Source: Paenibacillus senegalensis JC66 (GTDB lineage: Bacteria > Bacillota > Bacilli > Paenibacillales > NBRC-103111). Taken from it: a DNA stretch of 64,000 nt. The stretch is taken from positions 103,766 through 167,765 of the forward strand of contig NZ_HE610962.1 in assembly GCF_000285515.1 (NCBI RefSeq), in the 5' to 3' direction. The notes beneath the pieces were generated by a model that was not told the origin of the DNA, searched no databases, and was given only the letters and a program-made list of their open reading frames with translations. Below are positions 17,160 through 25,370 of this stretch, one piece after another. The first letter of the stretch is position 1. The number at the start of each line of letters is the position of its first letter. The position numbers and the translations under genes were made by a program.

Positions 17160-18137
17160 TTAAGTTGTTTGTCGTACTATTAATTCATTTGGAAGAATAT
17201 TGGTGTATTGGACCGGTTCCTTATTGATCTGCTTCATCAATAAGTCCAAAGCGAGTTCGGCCATTTGCTTGATCGGTTGTACGACCGTTGTCAAAGGCGG
17301 GACAAGCACTTTGGAGAAAGAAATGCCGTCGTAACCAACCACCTTAACATCATCCGGCACTGATTTGTTCATCATATAACAGGTTTTCAAGATGTGGGCT
17401 GCAATGACATCACTGCTGGCAAATATTCCATCTATATCGGGATACAAGTCGAACAGCTGTCTAATAACGCCTTCATAGTTCTCCGGATTGAATCCAAAGA
17501 TATCTGTCTCCAGTACGGTATGCCATACCCCATGTTTTTGGGCAACATCCTTGAATGCAGAATGCCGTTCATTGGAAAGCATCGGAAGGCCCAGACTACC
17601 TGTGATCATGGCAATTTTTTTACAGCCTTTTGCCAGCAGATGCTCGGTAGCCAAACGTCCTCCGGCATAATTGTCCGAACTGACAAAAGGAATTTTATCG
17701 CTGATGGCTCTTTCGAATGTGACCAGGGGGAGATCGATTTTGGAGAATTCTTCCACATCGATGGTGTGACTTCCCATGATGATTCCTTCAACCTGCTGAG
17801 CTTTCAAAAAGTTCAAATACATAAGTTCTTTTTCTTTATCATGCTGTGAGTTGCAGAGCAGAACCTTGAACTGATGCTGGTAGGCATAATTTTCGATATG
17901 GTTGCACAGTTCAGAGAAAAACGGGTGATCTACGGTCGGAATGATCAGGCCGATCATATTGCTTTTTTTACGAAACAACGTCCGGGCTACCTCATTAGGC
18001 TGATAGTTCAACTCTTCCATGGCTTTTAAAATATTTTCACGCAAGCTATCGCTGATATAGCCCCGATTGTTTAAAACTCTTGAAACTGTAGAGACATTAA
18101 CCCCGACCTTATTGGCAATGTCTTTAATCGTTGCCAC
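17160..18137 (-). CDS. LacI-family transcriptional regulator of the sugar operon
   Basis: 325 aa. N-terminal helix-turn-helix: ATIKDIANKVGVNVSTVSRVLNN, with hinge helix near residue 50. A periplasmic-binding-protein-like effector domain follows from about residue 60 (MIGLIIPTVDHPFF). I start at GTG 18137, which gives the usual MATIKDIA beginning with AAGGAG at proper spacing; the longer TTG-initiated frame runs over that site. It probably represses the operon from 16043 through the operator array, with the sugar or its phosphate as inducer. Confidence 0.92.
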   Translation of the reverse strand: MATIKDIANKVGVNVSTVSRVLNNRGYISDSLRENILKAMEELNYQPNEVARTLFRKKSNMIGLIIPTVDHPFFSELCNHIENYAYQHQFKVLLCNSQHDKEKELMYLNFLKAQQVEGIIMGSHTIDVEEFSKIDLPLVTFERAISDKIPFVSSDNYAGGRLATEHLLAKGCKKIAMITGSLGLPMLSNERHSAFKDVAQKHGVWHTVLETDIFGFNPENYEGVIRQLFDLYPDIDGIFASSDVIAAHILKTCYMMNKSVPDDVKVVGYDGISFSKVLVPPLTTVVQPIKQMAELALDLLMKQINKEPVQYTNILPNELIVRQTT

Positions 18138-18423
18138 AGTTAGCACTCTCCTTTCATCCAAAATATCGTATCCCTATATCATATTACTATAATTATCTTC
18201 CCATGGGAAAGTAAGCGGGCTGACCCGGCGGGTCCTGACTGCGGATCCTGCAGTCGGGCTAATGCCCATATAGTTAGTGCTGATGCCTTTACCTAAGGTT
18301 TTGGCAGTGCTTGTCTGTTATATTCAATGAGATCAGCTGTGATAGAACGATCATAATTTCCATTTAGCTGAAGGCGCTCAATGTGTAGTTTAGTCGCGCA
18401 ACGATATCCTGCAGCAGATCGCT
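18138..18423. other. Intergenic region upstream of the LacI gene
   Basis: AT-rich near the LacI start, where its promoter should lie, then mixed sequence without a supported gene. A GGGCTGACCCGGCGGGTCCTGAC-like inverted stretch at about 18215-18240 may form a hairpin. Confidence 0.35.
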
Positions 18424-18528
18424 AGCGCACTCCATGTGAGTGCCTGGATGGAAACAAGTGCTTACCAGCCGTCAAATTATTAGGTAATTTTTCATATCGC
18501 ACCCTGCATGAGTGCGTGGAGGTGATAT
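18424..18528 (+). CRISPR. Two-repeat remnant resembling a type I-C CRISPR array
   Basis: Two 32-33-base units, at 18424-18455 and 18496-18528, with a 40-base interval. The first has a GCACTC/GAGTGC stem and ends CTGGATGGAAAC. The second reads TCGCACCCT, ATGAGTGCGTGGA and then diverges. Both resemble the I-C consensus (GTCGCAC...GTGCGTGGATTGAAAC). The interval is slightly longer than the usual 33-36 bases, the copies differ, and no cas genes are in the window. This is at best a decayed or solo array. Confidence 0.35.
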
Positions 18529-18771
18529 ATGCATGAATTATTGGATAACGAATTGCTTTTGCTGCTTAGGGAAGTTACACGTTTAAAGGAAGAATTGGAT
18601 AAGAGAAGACCTTTAGACTCTACAGCAGTTGAAAGTTTAAGAAAGGACCTTTCTCTTCGATTGTTTTGGCATATGAAAAGGAAGCTTTGGAGAGATATGT
18701 CGATCTGTGCTAGAGATCAAAAAGAGCATTTGTTAATACAATGGATTCGAGTGAACTTGTCTTGCTCCCGC
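18529..18771 (+). pseudogene. Broken Fic-family gene, N-terminal remnant
   Basis: The first ~45 codons (MHELLDNELLLLLREVTRLKEELDKRRPL and on to the LRKDLSLR segment) resemble the N-terminal segment of Fic/DOC proteins, which normally continue with SNAIEGN and the HPFxxGNGR motif; neither is present. After residue ~45 the coding pattern shifts frame: a different frame carries LAYEKEALERYVDLC, a stop, then RSKRAFVNTMDSSELVLLPQ. This looks like a decayed or rearranged gene. GGAGGTGAT before the ATG is a good ribosome site but lies within the CRISPR-like unit. The Fic assignment rests on a short match. Confidence 0.4.
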
Positions 18772-18795
18772 AATAAAATAATATTGCTTTTTTCA

Positions 18796-18915
18796 GGTTA
18801 CTGTTGTAACCTGTATTAGACTACAATTTTTCCTACCATACTTCTGCTATAACCCTTTTGTTTCCTGACTGGCTACAATTGTAACCCTTTCATCCTTTGA
18901 CTCGCTACAATTGTA
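18796..18915. promoter_or_regulatory. Three BlaI/MecI-type operators
   Basis: Dyads: GGTTACTGTTGTAACC (18796-18811), and two with the perfect core TACAATTGTA (18874-18883 and 18906-18915). BlaI-family dimers bind TACA/TGTA dyads. The last two cores are 32 bp apart, three helical turns. A plausible promoter (TTGTAA 18911-18916, 17-bp gap, TTTATC) overlaps the last site. They sit directly before the blaI-like gene, so autoregulation is expected. Confidence 0.75.
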
Positions 18916-18995
18916 ATCCTTGCATTAGAGTACTTTATCACAACTTCTATCAATAGGCTAAAACCCTAACTCTCTCAAGGTGGTGCTATGATTTT

Positions 18996-19388
18996 ATGAA
19001 CGACCTGGTTGCCAAAATTGCTGATTCAGAGACCGAAATTTTGCGTGTATTATGGAATGCAAAAACCGAAATTCCTTACGCCGACATTCGCAAAAAACTT
19101 GAGCAGACAAGCAAATGGGAAAACTCCACGATCAAAACCCTGCTCCGCAGACTTTGTGAAAAAGGGGTTGTTCACGCAATTAAAAAAGAGGTCTACTACT
19201 ACAGATCGCTAGTCAGTGAAGAAGAATATAACGAATACAATACACAGCATTTAATTGACCGCCTCTATGCCGGCAGCACCAAAAATTTAGTAGCTTCACT
19301 GCTGGACAGCAATAAACTTAGTGAAGAAGATATTAAAGAATTGCGCTCTCTTTTAAATACAGGTGACAAAAATGAACAAAACAACTGA
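18996..19388 (+). CDS. BlaI/MecI-family repressor
   Basis: 130 aa, typical length. Winged-helix N-terminal ~75 residues (SETEILRVLWNAKTEIPYADIRKKL, then STIKTLLRRLCEKGVV) bind operators; the C-terminal helices dimerise and carry the protease-sensitive linker. It overlaps the M56 protease gene, the classic BlaI-BlaR1 arrangement in which the membrane protease leads to loss of the repressor. The ribosome site AAGGTGG is 12-13 bases upstream, rather far, so translation may be modest. Other targets unknown; no beta-lactamase gene is adjacent. Confidence 0.93.
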   Translation: MNDLVAKIADSETEILRVLWNAKTEIPYADIRKKLEQTSKWENSTIKTLLRRLCEKGVVHAIKKEVYYYRSLVSEEEYNEYNTQHLIDRLYAGSTKNLVASLLDSNKLSEEDIKELRSLLNTGDKNEQNN

Positions 19389-20775
19389 GCTTGTGCTATC
19401 GCTCTCAATCTCCGGCAGCATACTGGCTGTCATACTGCTGGCCGTAACGCTATTCATCAAGCATAGAGTGGCCAAATCGATATTATATTGCATGTGGCTT
19501 GTTGTTCTTCTGCGTTTCGTTTTCCCGTTTTCTTTTGAAGGCAGCATTATGAACGACGTGTTTCACACACTCACACTCCAGGCAGGAACTGATGCTCACG
19601 AGCCGGTCCGAGACGTCACGGATCCTAACATTTCGCCGAGTACCCGGCAGCTAGATGTGAACGCTGTTAACCAGGCCGCCCTTCCCTACAAGCTGTTTCG
19701 GGATATTCTCTCTTACATATGGTTGCTTGGCGCCCTTGTATCCCTGACCGTGCAGGTGATCGGTTATGCCCGTTTTAAAAAACTGATTATGCGAACCAGC
19801 AGTGCAGCAGCTTTAGAGGACCAGAAGCTAATCACCATTCTATTAAACGGAAAAAGCCGCGTGCGGCTTTCGAGGAACCGCTTCATTTCCTCACCGATGC
19901 TAATCGGGATAGTAAACCCGCATATTATCATCCCGGATCACCGCTTTAATGAAAAGCAGCTTCGGCATATGCTTCTTCATGAAATCGTCCACCTTAAACG
20001 CCTAGACATTGCCATCAAGTGGCTGACGATGATCGCCGTATCCGTCCATTGGTTTAATCCGCTTATTTATTTGGTCAGGCGGGAGGTCAACTTTACCTGT
20101 GAATTGGCTTGCGATGAAAAAGTCATTAATCAGCTTGACCCTGGCGAGAAACGGGACTACGCCGACACACTGTTATCGATCGCTGCCGCGCATCGCTATG
20201 GCGGAGGCCTCCCACAAGCAATGATGGTTGAGGAAAAGATGCATTTAAAAGAAAGGCTGGTAGCGATCATGAACTTTAACCCTAAATCATGGTGGGTGAC
20301 ACTGCTGTCTGTTGGTCTTTTGGCGGCTGTTGTATTTGGTGCTGTATTGCTCGGGGCAAGTCCTGGTACAACCAGTGCGGGGCCAGCAGAGCTTGCAGAA
20401 TCTTACCGGCTTTCGGTTCCCAAAGACTGGTCCATTGAACAACTTCCCGGGTCTTCCTTATCCTTCAAAAAGAACGGAGCGGGAGTAGGCGGGCTTAATC
20501 CGCTCGAATATTATCCCGATCAACCAATATCGCAATTGCGAAATAACCATACACATGTCGTTGAATCCAGCCCGTTAGAGGGATATTTTACGGATGTCCT
20601 GTTTGAAATACAGCAGCAAACTCCGCCTGCCGCATCGGGCGATACGGCTGTTAAAGAAACGGTGCATATTTACTTTATTGTTAGGGATCGAAAGATAGCC
20701 TATGACCTGTACTTCAATGCTGGGGTCGATCGGCAAACCGCTTTAGACATTGCAGCAAGCTTCCGGTTAAAATAA
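19372..20775 (+). CDS. M56-family membrane protease (BlaR1-like) with non-penicillin-binding sensor tail
   Basis: 467 aa from ATG 19372 (AGGTGA 5 bases upstream), overlapping blaI by 17 bases. Membrane segments at about residues 7-27, 34-52, 110-130 and 305-325. The cytosolic zinc protease carries LLHEIVHLKRLD (His203, Glu204, His207) and ELACDE (Glu244). BlaR1 ends in a ~250-aa penicillin-binding domain with an SxxK motif; here only ~135 extracellular residues follow the last helix (YRLSVPKDWSIEQL to the C-terminus) with no such motif. Their strand pattern recalls PsbP/MOG1-like folds. It should sense something other than a beta-lactam acylating a serine. Confidence 0.88.
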   Translation: MNKTTELVLSLSISGSILAVILLAVTLFIKHRVAKSILYCMWLVVLLRFVFPFSFEGSIMNDVFHTLTLQAGTDAHEPVRDVTDPNISPSTRQLDVNAVNQAALPYKLFRDILSYIWLLGALVSLTVQVIGYARFKKLIMRTSSAAALEDQKLITILLNGKSRVRLSRNRFISSPMLIGIVNPHIIIPDHRFNEKQLRHMLLHEIVHLKRLDIAIKWLTMIAVSVHWFNPLIYLVRREVNFTCELACDEKVINQLDPGEKRDYADTLLSIAAAHRYGGGLPQAMMVEEKMHLKERLVAIMNFNPKSWWVTLLSVGLLAAVVFGAVLLGASPGTTSAGPAELAESYRLSVPKDWSIEQLPGSSLSFKKNGAGVGGLNPLEYYPDQPISQLRNNHTHVVESSPLEGYFTDVLFEIQQQTPPAASGDTAVKETVHIYFIVRDRKIAYDLYFNAGVDRQTALDIAASFRLK

Positions 20776-20814
20776 TACAAGGCCGGTCGCGTAATTGCGT
20801 TGATCTGCAAAAAG

Positions 20815-20852
20815 AGCCTGTCCTAAAAGCGGCCGTTCAGCCTGATAACAAA
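20815..20852. repeat. Short dispersed repeat, copy 1
   Basis: CTGTCCTAAAAGCGGCCGTT then CAGCCTGATAAC matches, with few differences, the sequence at 46740-46775 downstream of the ABC permease. Both copies follow a stop codon by under 50 bases. Confidence 0.65.
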
Positions 20853-20858
20853 AAAAGC

Positions 20859-20902
20859 AAACCCCAAGAATGCTGCAGCAACATTCCTGGGGTTTTTAAT
20901 TT
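20859..20902 (+). terminator. Rho-independent terminator of the blaI-M56 operon
   Basis: Stem CCCCAAGAATG / CATTCCTGGGG (one mismatch) with a 9-base loop, followed by TTTTTAATTTT. Confidence 0.85.
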
Positions 20903-21048
20903 TCTGTGCAATTTACCCGAAAACGGACTTACTGGACAGCCCCCTGGAGGTCATCCGGTTCCCGAGTCACTTAAACTTTAGCCCTGCAATCAAACGCTTA
21001 TAAGCTCTCTTAGATGGCGCAGGACAGCAACATCTTTTCCCTCGCCAA

Positions 21049-22740
21049 TCACTTACTTGGACGGTATTTACCTTTCAGGAACAAGTAGGTCTGATCGTAA
21101 ATCTCTCGAACTTCCGGATTCGAGCTGCGGGAGCTGACCAGGAAGGTATCCGTGCTTTGATACCAGGCAAGGAAGGTATTCTGGTATTTATACAGGTAAG
21201 CTGCGTCCAAATAATCATAGTAGACCTTCCGGTAAGTCTCGCCAACGCTATCTTCTCTTACCGCTGACCAATGGATCTCCATTTCGACGCCCAGCCCATA
21301 TTTGTGGGCTAAGTACGCGTTGTTCTCCAGCCGGTCCGGCGGAAGCGAGGAATCGAAGGCGAGATTAGGCTGCATCAAGGCCGTATCGAATCCATACTTG
21401 GCCCAGTTGTTGAAGCCCGGATTCTGGCCTGCCGGAATCCATTCGAATTTATACGGCCCGGCCCCGTGCACAATCTGACTGGTATTAATGAGCAGCTGCT
21501 CATCATGGGCAGATACCGAGTAGCCTACGCTTTCTTGGTACCAGTAGAAGCCATTCAGCTCCAGGTGCTCATACCCGGCCTGCTGCCAACGCGACAAAAT
21601 ATAATCGACATACCATTGAATGGCTGCTGTCCGGTTGGCCAGCGCTTGTTCTTCTCCGACGTTCTCCGGATTGAAATCCAATCCGTCTCCCCAATCGCTG
21701 TTAATGCCTGGATAAGGGATGGCAATGGTTACTTTTGCTTTATAGTTAGGTCTTCTTAATGTCTGCTTCGTCTCCGCAACGGCCTGATCCAGCGCATCCA
21801 GACGGAAATCCGGAGTGAACAATTGATCGGCAAACGACATCCATTCGGATTTTACCGCATCTCGGGTGAAGCTGCGGCCGGACTCCGTCGTGCCAAACGG
21901 CAGGAAATTGAAGCTATCGAACATCAGGTCGCGGATCTGTCCGTCTTGATCGACATACGCCGTGTAGGGCAGCAGATCCTGCTTGTTCATCTGGGGCAGA
22001 GAAGTATTGCTGTGATAACCGCTATAGATCAGCACCTGCTGCTTTTTGCCTCCAGCCTGCTCAGAGCCGGCGCGCGGCATGCGAGGCGGGCGCGGATTGT
22101 CCGGAGGCGATGGCACGACCGGCTTTACCCCAGGCTGCTTGCCGGGCAGTCCCCACGCTTCCAGCTCGCTGACGAACACGTAAACATCCGCGTGAAAGGT
22201 CACCCGCACATAGCGTGCCAGATGGTTCAGTCCATCGACCCGGTAATCCTGCACATGCAGGCCGGGGACGCTGTTAGGGATTCGCGTAGGTACTGAATCC
22301 GCTTTCATCCAAGCCCGCCCGTTTCGCGAGAGTTCAAATTTTACTTCCTGCGGGAAATAGATGCCTGAACCTTTGTCCTGCAAGAACCAGGCGGACAGCT
22401 CGCGAACCGTCTGCAAATCGCCCAAATCAATGACGATCTGGCGGTCATCCTGGCGCAGATAACCCACCCAAGGACCATGCGTCGTCCAGCTGTTCGGACC
22501 GATCACTCCGTCGGTCAGCTTGGTGCCGTCATCGGGATAGGAAGCCGTTTCCAGACGGTGGAACGAAGAATCCGTTATAGTGCTTTCAACTTGATACGAT
22601 CTTCCTTCGGCCAGATTGACCAAAGCCCGGGCTTCCCCAGTCTCGGCTGGTTCAGCTCCACCTGCCGCAGCCGGCAGCAAGCCGCTTAACAATCCGGTTA
22701 ACCCGGCAAGCAGAACATATTTTTTCAAGCGCTTGTACAT
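21049..22740 (-). CDS. Secreted DUF4855 protein with discoidin (F5/8 type C) domain
   Basis: 563 aa. Signal peptide at ~1-30 (LKKYVLLAGLTGLLSGLLPAAAGG). A galactose-binding-like F5/8 C domain spans about 35-195 (TDGVIGPNSWTTHGPWVGYL, VIDLGDLQTVRELSAWFL, RYVRVTFHADVYVFVSELEAWG). A Pro-rich linker is followed by DUF4855 (~215-555), including LNGFYWYQESV and GLGVEMEIHW. DUF4855 resembles a glycoside-hydrolase barrel but its activity is unknown to me. The start at 22740 is set by GAAGGAGG; the frame's upstream extension is inside the binding-protein gene. Starts 23 bp after that gene, so it is part of the same sugar-uptake operon and probably acts on the polysaccharide that operon serves. Confidence 0.88.
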   Translation of the reverse strand: MYKRLKKYVLLAGLTGLLSGLLPAAAGGAEPAETGEARALVNLAEGRSYQVESTITDSSFHRLETASYPDDGTKLTDGVIGPNSWTTHGPWVGYLRQDDRQIVIDLGDLQTVRELSAWFLQDKGSGIYFPQEVKFELSRNGRAWMKADSVPTRIPNSVPGLHVQDYRVDGLNHLARYVRVTFHADVYVFVSELEAWGLPGKQPGVKPVVPSPPDNPRPPRMPRAGSEQAGGKKQQVLIYSGYHSNTSLPQMNKQDLLPYTAYVDQDGQIRDLMFDSFNFLPFGTTESGRSFTRDAVKSEWMSFADQLFTPDFRLDALDQAVAETKQTLRRPNYKAKVTIAIPYPGINSDWGDGLDFNPENVGEEQALANRTAAIQWYVDYILSRWQQAGYEHLELNGFYWYQESVGYSVSAHDEQLLINTSQIVHGAGPYKFEWIPAGQNPGFNNWAKYGFDTALMQPNLAFDSSLPPDRLENNAYLAHKYGLGVEMEIHWSAVREDSVGETYRKVYYDYLDAAYLYKYQNTFLAWYQSTDTFLVSSRSSNPEVREIYDQTYLFLKGKYRPSK

Positions 22741-22763
22741 TGCCATCCATCCTCCTTCAACGA

Positions 22764-24377
22764 TTACTCCCAGTAGGGCTCGACTCCAGCTTCCTGGATC
22801 AGTCGATTGACTTCTGCGATCATCTCTTCTCCACCGCTGTTCATATAGGTTTCCACCATGCTGTCCCATTCCTCTAACGGGGTTTGCCCGGTAATCATCC
22901 TTGTTTGAATCGCGTACATGTCGAAGAACAGCTGCAGCTCATTCTGGCTTCTGGCAGGCGAGTAAATCGACAGCACCGGTGAGTAGTAGTGCTCTGTCGT
23001 ATCGTGCATCTCCGCCGAGGCTAAAGCCAGCTCATATTGCTTTGGAACATGCCTCCAGTTGGAAGGGAAATCGCCGGCGGCATCGTTTGGCGCCCATGAT
23101 TGCAGATCCGGCAAGTAATCACGAGGTTTCAGCCCCTTCTCTCCAGGTTCCACCACTACATTGCCGTCCACTACGTTGTAGCCGCTTCCTTCACGGCCAT
23201 AGAGCCAGTCGTAATCCGGGTTGTCCGGACCTTTGTTGTCTTCGACGAAGGTGCGACCGTAGTCGATCATTTCGATAATGCGTTTGACTTTGCCCGGTTC
23301 ATCCTTCAAGTTGGCGTTCAACATAATCAAGCGAAGCGTGCCTGAGGTAGCGCTGAAGCCGCGGGAGCCGTCCGGCGCCTCGAATGGAGGAATCGGCGCC
23401 AGCTTCGCATCCGGATCAATCTCCGCCAATGCCTGGAAGTGCTGTTCGCCAAGCCCTCTCGGGGTTGTAATAAACATACCGGCTTTGCCGCTGAAAAACT
23501 CGTTGTAGGCTTGCCCCCAGTTCATCAATGCAAAGTCCGTCGTGATCGCGCCTTGCTCATACAAGTCCTTCAACCAGGCGATGTGGTCGCGGCGCACGTC
23601 CGAAATAATGCCTGGAATCAAGTTGCCTTGAGCATCTCTATGGTACCAGGCCAGAAAATCCCAGTAAGCGCCCAAATGATACTGCGGGTTAATGTTTTCG
23701 GCCATCGCCATCCCATAAGTATCGTTTTTATTGCTGCGGTTAGGATCATTATGAGTGAATGCCAGCGCGACTTCTCTTAATTCATCATAGTTGGTGGGCA
23801 TCTCCAATCCCAGGTTTTCCAGCCAGTCCACACGAATCATCGGGGTGATCGAATAGGTCGAGGTCGTGTAGCCCGGAATGCCATAAATGACGCCGTCCAC
23901 CTCCAGCGCTCTCTTCGCATGGTCGGGAATCAGCTGCAGATTCCCGTATTGCGGGTCATCCAGAAATTCATTCAGCGGCAAAAACGCCCCCTGCTTCGCC
24001 CATTGGTAGTAGAGCGGGTCTTGCGGATTTTCCAGCACAAGAATATCCGGCATGCTTCCGCCCGCTACTGTAACCGAAACCCTCTGCTTGTAGTCATCCA
24101 CGCCTACATAAGTAGGTTCATACTTGATATTGAACCTCTCTTCAATCATTTTCAAGCCTTCTCCATCGCGGGGAGGCAGCGCCCCGTAACGGTAATCGAG
24201 TATCGTTACCGTATAGGTCTCCTCGTCGGTTCCCTCCGGAGAGGGACTTTCTGTCTGCGGCGACGGCTGCTGCGGTTCTGGCTCAGACGGTGTTCCGGTT
24301 CCACCGGTGCATGCCGCCAAAGCGACCGTAAGCGCTACCATTGCCGACAAGGCTGACCCGCGCTTCCAATGTTGCAT
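22764..24377 (-). CDS. Extracellular solute-binding lipoprotein (LplA/YtcQ type)
   Basis: 537 aa from ATG 24377 (AAAGGAG 8 bases upstream). Lipobox LAAC followed by a Gly/Thr/Pro/Glu-rich spacer. The ~500-aa binding domain (DYRYGALPPRDGEGLKMIEE...) is of the large SBP_bac_1 type typical of Paenibacillus oligosaccharide systems such as LplA and YtcQ. It serves the two permeases encoded upstream; the ligand is probably an oligosaccharide released from complex glycans, inferred from family and neighbours. Confidence 0.92.
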   Translation of the reverse strand: MQHWKRGSALSAMVALTVALAACTGGTGTPSEPEPQQPSPQTESPSPEGTDEETYTVTILDYRYGALPPRDGEGLKMIEERFNIKYEPTYVGVDDYKQRVSVTVAGGSMPDILVLENPQDPLYYQWAKQGAFLPLNEFLDDPQYGNLQLIPDHAKRALEVDGVIYGIPGYTTSTYSITPMIRVDWLENLGLEMPTNYDELREVALAFTHNDPNRSNKNDTYGMAMAENINPQYHLGAYWDFLAWYHRDAQGNLIPGIISDVRRDHIAWLKDLYEQGAITTDFALMNWGQAYNEFFSGKAGMFITTPRGLGEQHFQALAEIDPDAKLAPIPPFEAPDGSRGFSATSGTLRLIMLNANLKDEPGKVKRIIEMIDYGRTFVEDNKGPDNPDYDWLYGREGSGYNVVDGNVVVEPGEKGLKPRDYLPDLQSWAPNDAAGDFPSNWRHVPKQYELALASAEMHDTTEHYYSPVLSIYSPARSQNELQLFFDMYAIQTRMITGQTPLEEWDSMVETYMNSGGEEMIAEVNRLIQEAGVEPYWE

Positions 24378-24488
24378 ACGTACAGCTCCTTTCATCTCAT
24401 CTTCCACCCTTTGAATCTGCTTGGTCACCAATCTGAACATGCAAGTCTGAAAAATCCTAATCTGAAAAATCCAACCGAAGGCATTGTC

Positions 24489-25358
24489 TTATCCTTTCAC
24501 CGCCCCCAGCATCACCCCCTTGGCAAAGTGCTTTTGCAGAAACGGATAGAGCACAAGAATCGGAACGGTGGCCAGCAGCAGCGCGGCCATCTGCACCGTT
24601 TCCGGCGGCGGCAGGTTCACCAGATCCTGTCGCACGCTCAATGTATCCGGATCACTGACGACGATCAGCTGCCGCAAGACGACCTGAACCGGCCATTTGT
24701 CCGGATTGTTAATATACAGCAGTCCGGGAAAGTAGCTGTTCCAGTGAATAACGGCATAGAACAGTCCGAAGGCGGCCAATGCCGGCTTCGACAACGGAAT
24801 GACGATGTTTGAAAAAATTTTCAGGTCGTTCGCCCCGTCCACAACTGCGGATTCGATCACTTCGTGCGGAATGTTCACAAAAAACTGCCGCATCACGATC
24901 AGATTGAACGGATTGACGAGCACCGGAATGATCAGCGCCCAAATCGAGTTTATCAGGCCGGTTTCTTTGACCACCAGATAGGTTGGAATCAGCCCCGCAG
25001 GAAACAAAAGGCTGAACAACACAAGGAACAGCACCCCTTTCCGAAACAAGACAGGCCGCGACAATGAATACCCCATAGCGGAGGTGACGGCCAGGTTCGC
25101 CGCCGTGCCGATGAGGGTAATCGCGATCGTGAAATAGATCGAGCGCATAAATTCGTTGGACCCAAGCACGTAGGCGTACGCATCGGTCACCCAGTCTTTC
25201 GGCCACAGCATAAAATCGTTTGTAATGTATTCCTTGTAACTGGAGAACGAAATCGCGAACAAATATAAAAAGGGGAACAGCATGACGCAAGCGATGCCAA
25301 TCAGGAACGTTCCGTTGACCCAGGAAAACAGTCGTTCGCTCCAACTTTTATAGAACAT
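24489..25358 (-). CDS. ABC transporter permease, YtcP/LplC type
   Basis: 289 aa, six helices, EAA loop EVIESAVVDGANDLKIFSNIVIPLSKP, and the conserved C-terminus KGVMLGAVKG found in this family. I prefer the ATG at 25358 over the GTG six bases upstream because of the GGGTGG site. Starts 12 bp after the partner permease. No ATPase encoded locally; a shared MsmX-type ATPase is presumed. Confidence 0.93.
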   Translation of the reverse strand: MFYKSWSERLFSWVNGTFLIGIACVMLFPFLYLFAISFSSYKEYITNDFMLWPKDWVTDAYAYVLGSNEFMRSIYFTIAITLIGTAANLAVTSAMGYSLSRPVLFRKGVLFLVLFSLLFPAGLIPTYLVVKETGLINSIWALIIPVLVNPFNLIVMRQFFVNIPHEVIESAVVDGANDLKIFSNIVIPLSKPALAAFGLFYAVIHWNSYFPGLLYINNPDKWPVQVVLRQLIVVSDPDTLSVRQDLVNLPPPETVQMAALLLATVPILVLYPFLQKHFAKGVMLGAVKG

Positions 25359-25370
25359 AGTCACCCACCC

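Noticed and set aside
24709-25344. 211-codon minus-strand frame overlapping the LplC-type permease
   Set aside because: Alternative frame of a well-supported permease; Arg-rich random-looking sequence.
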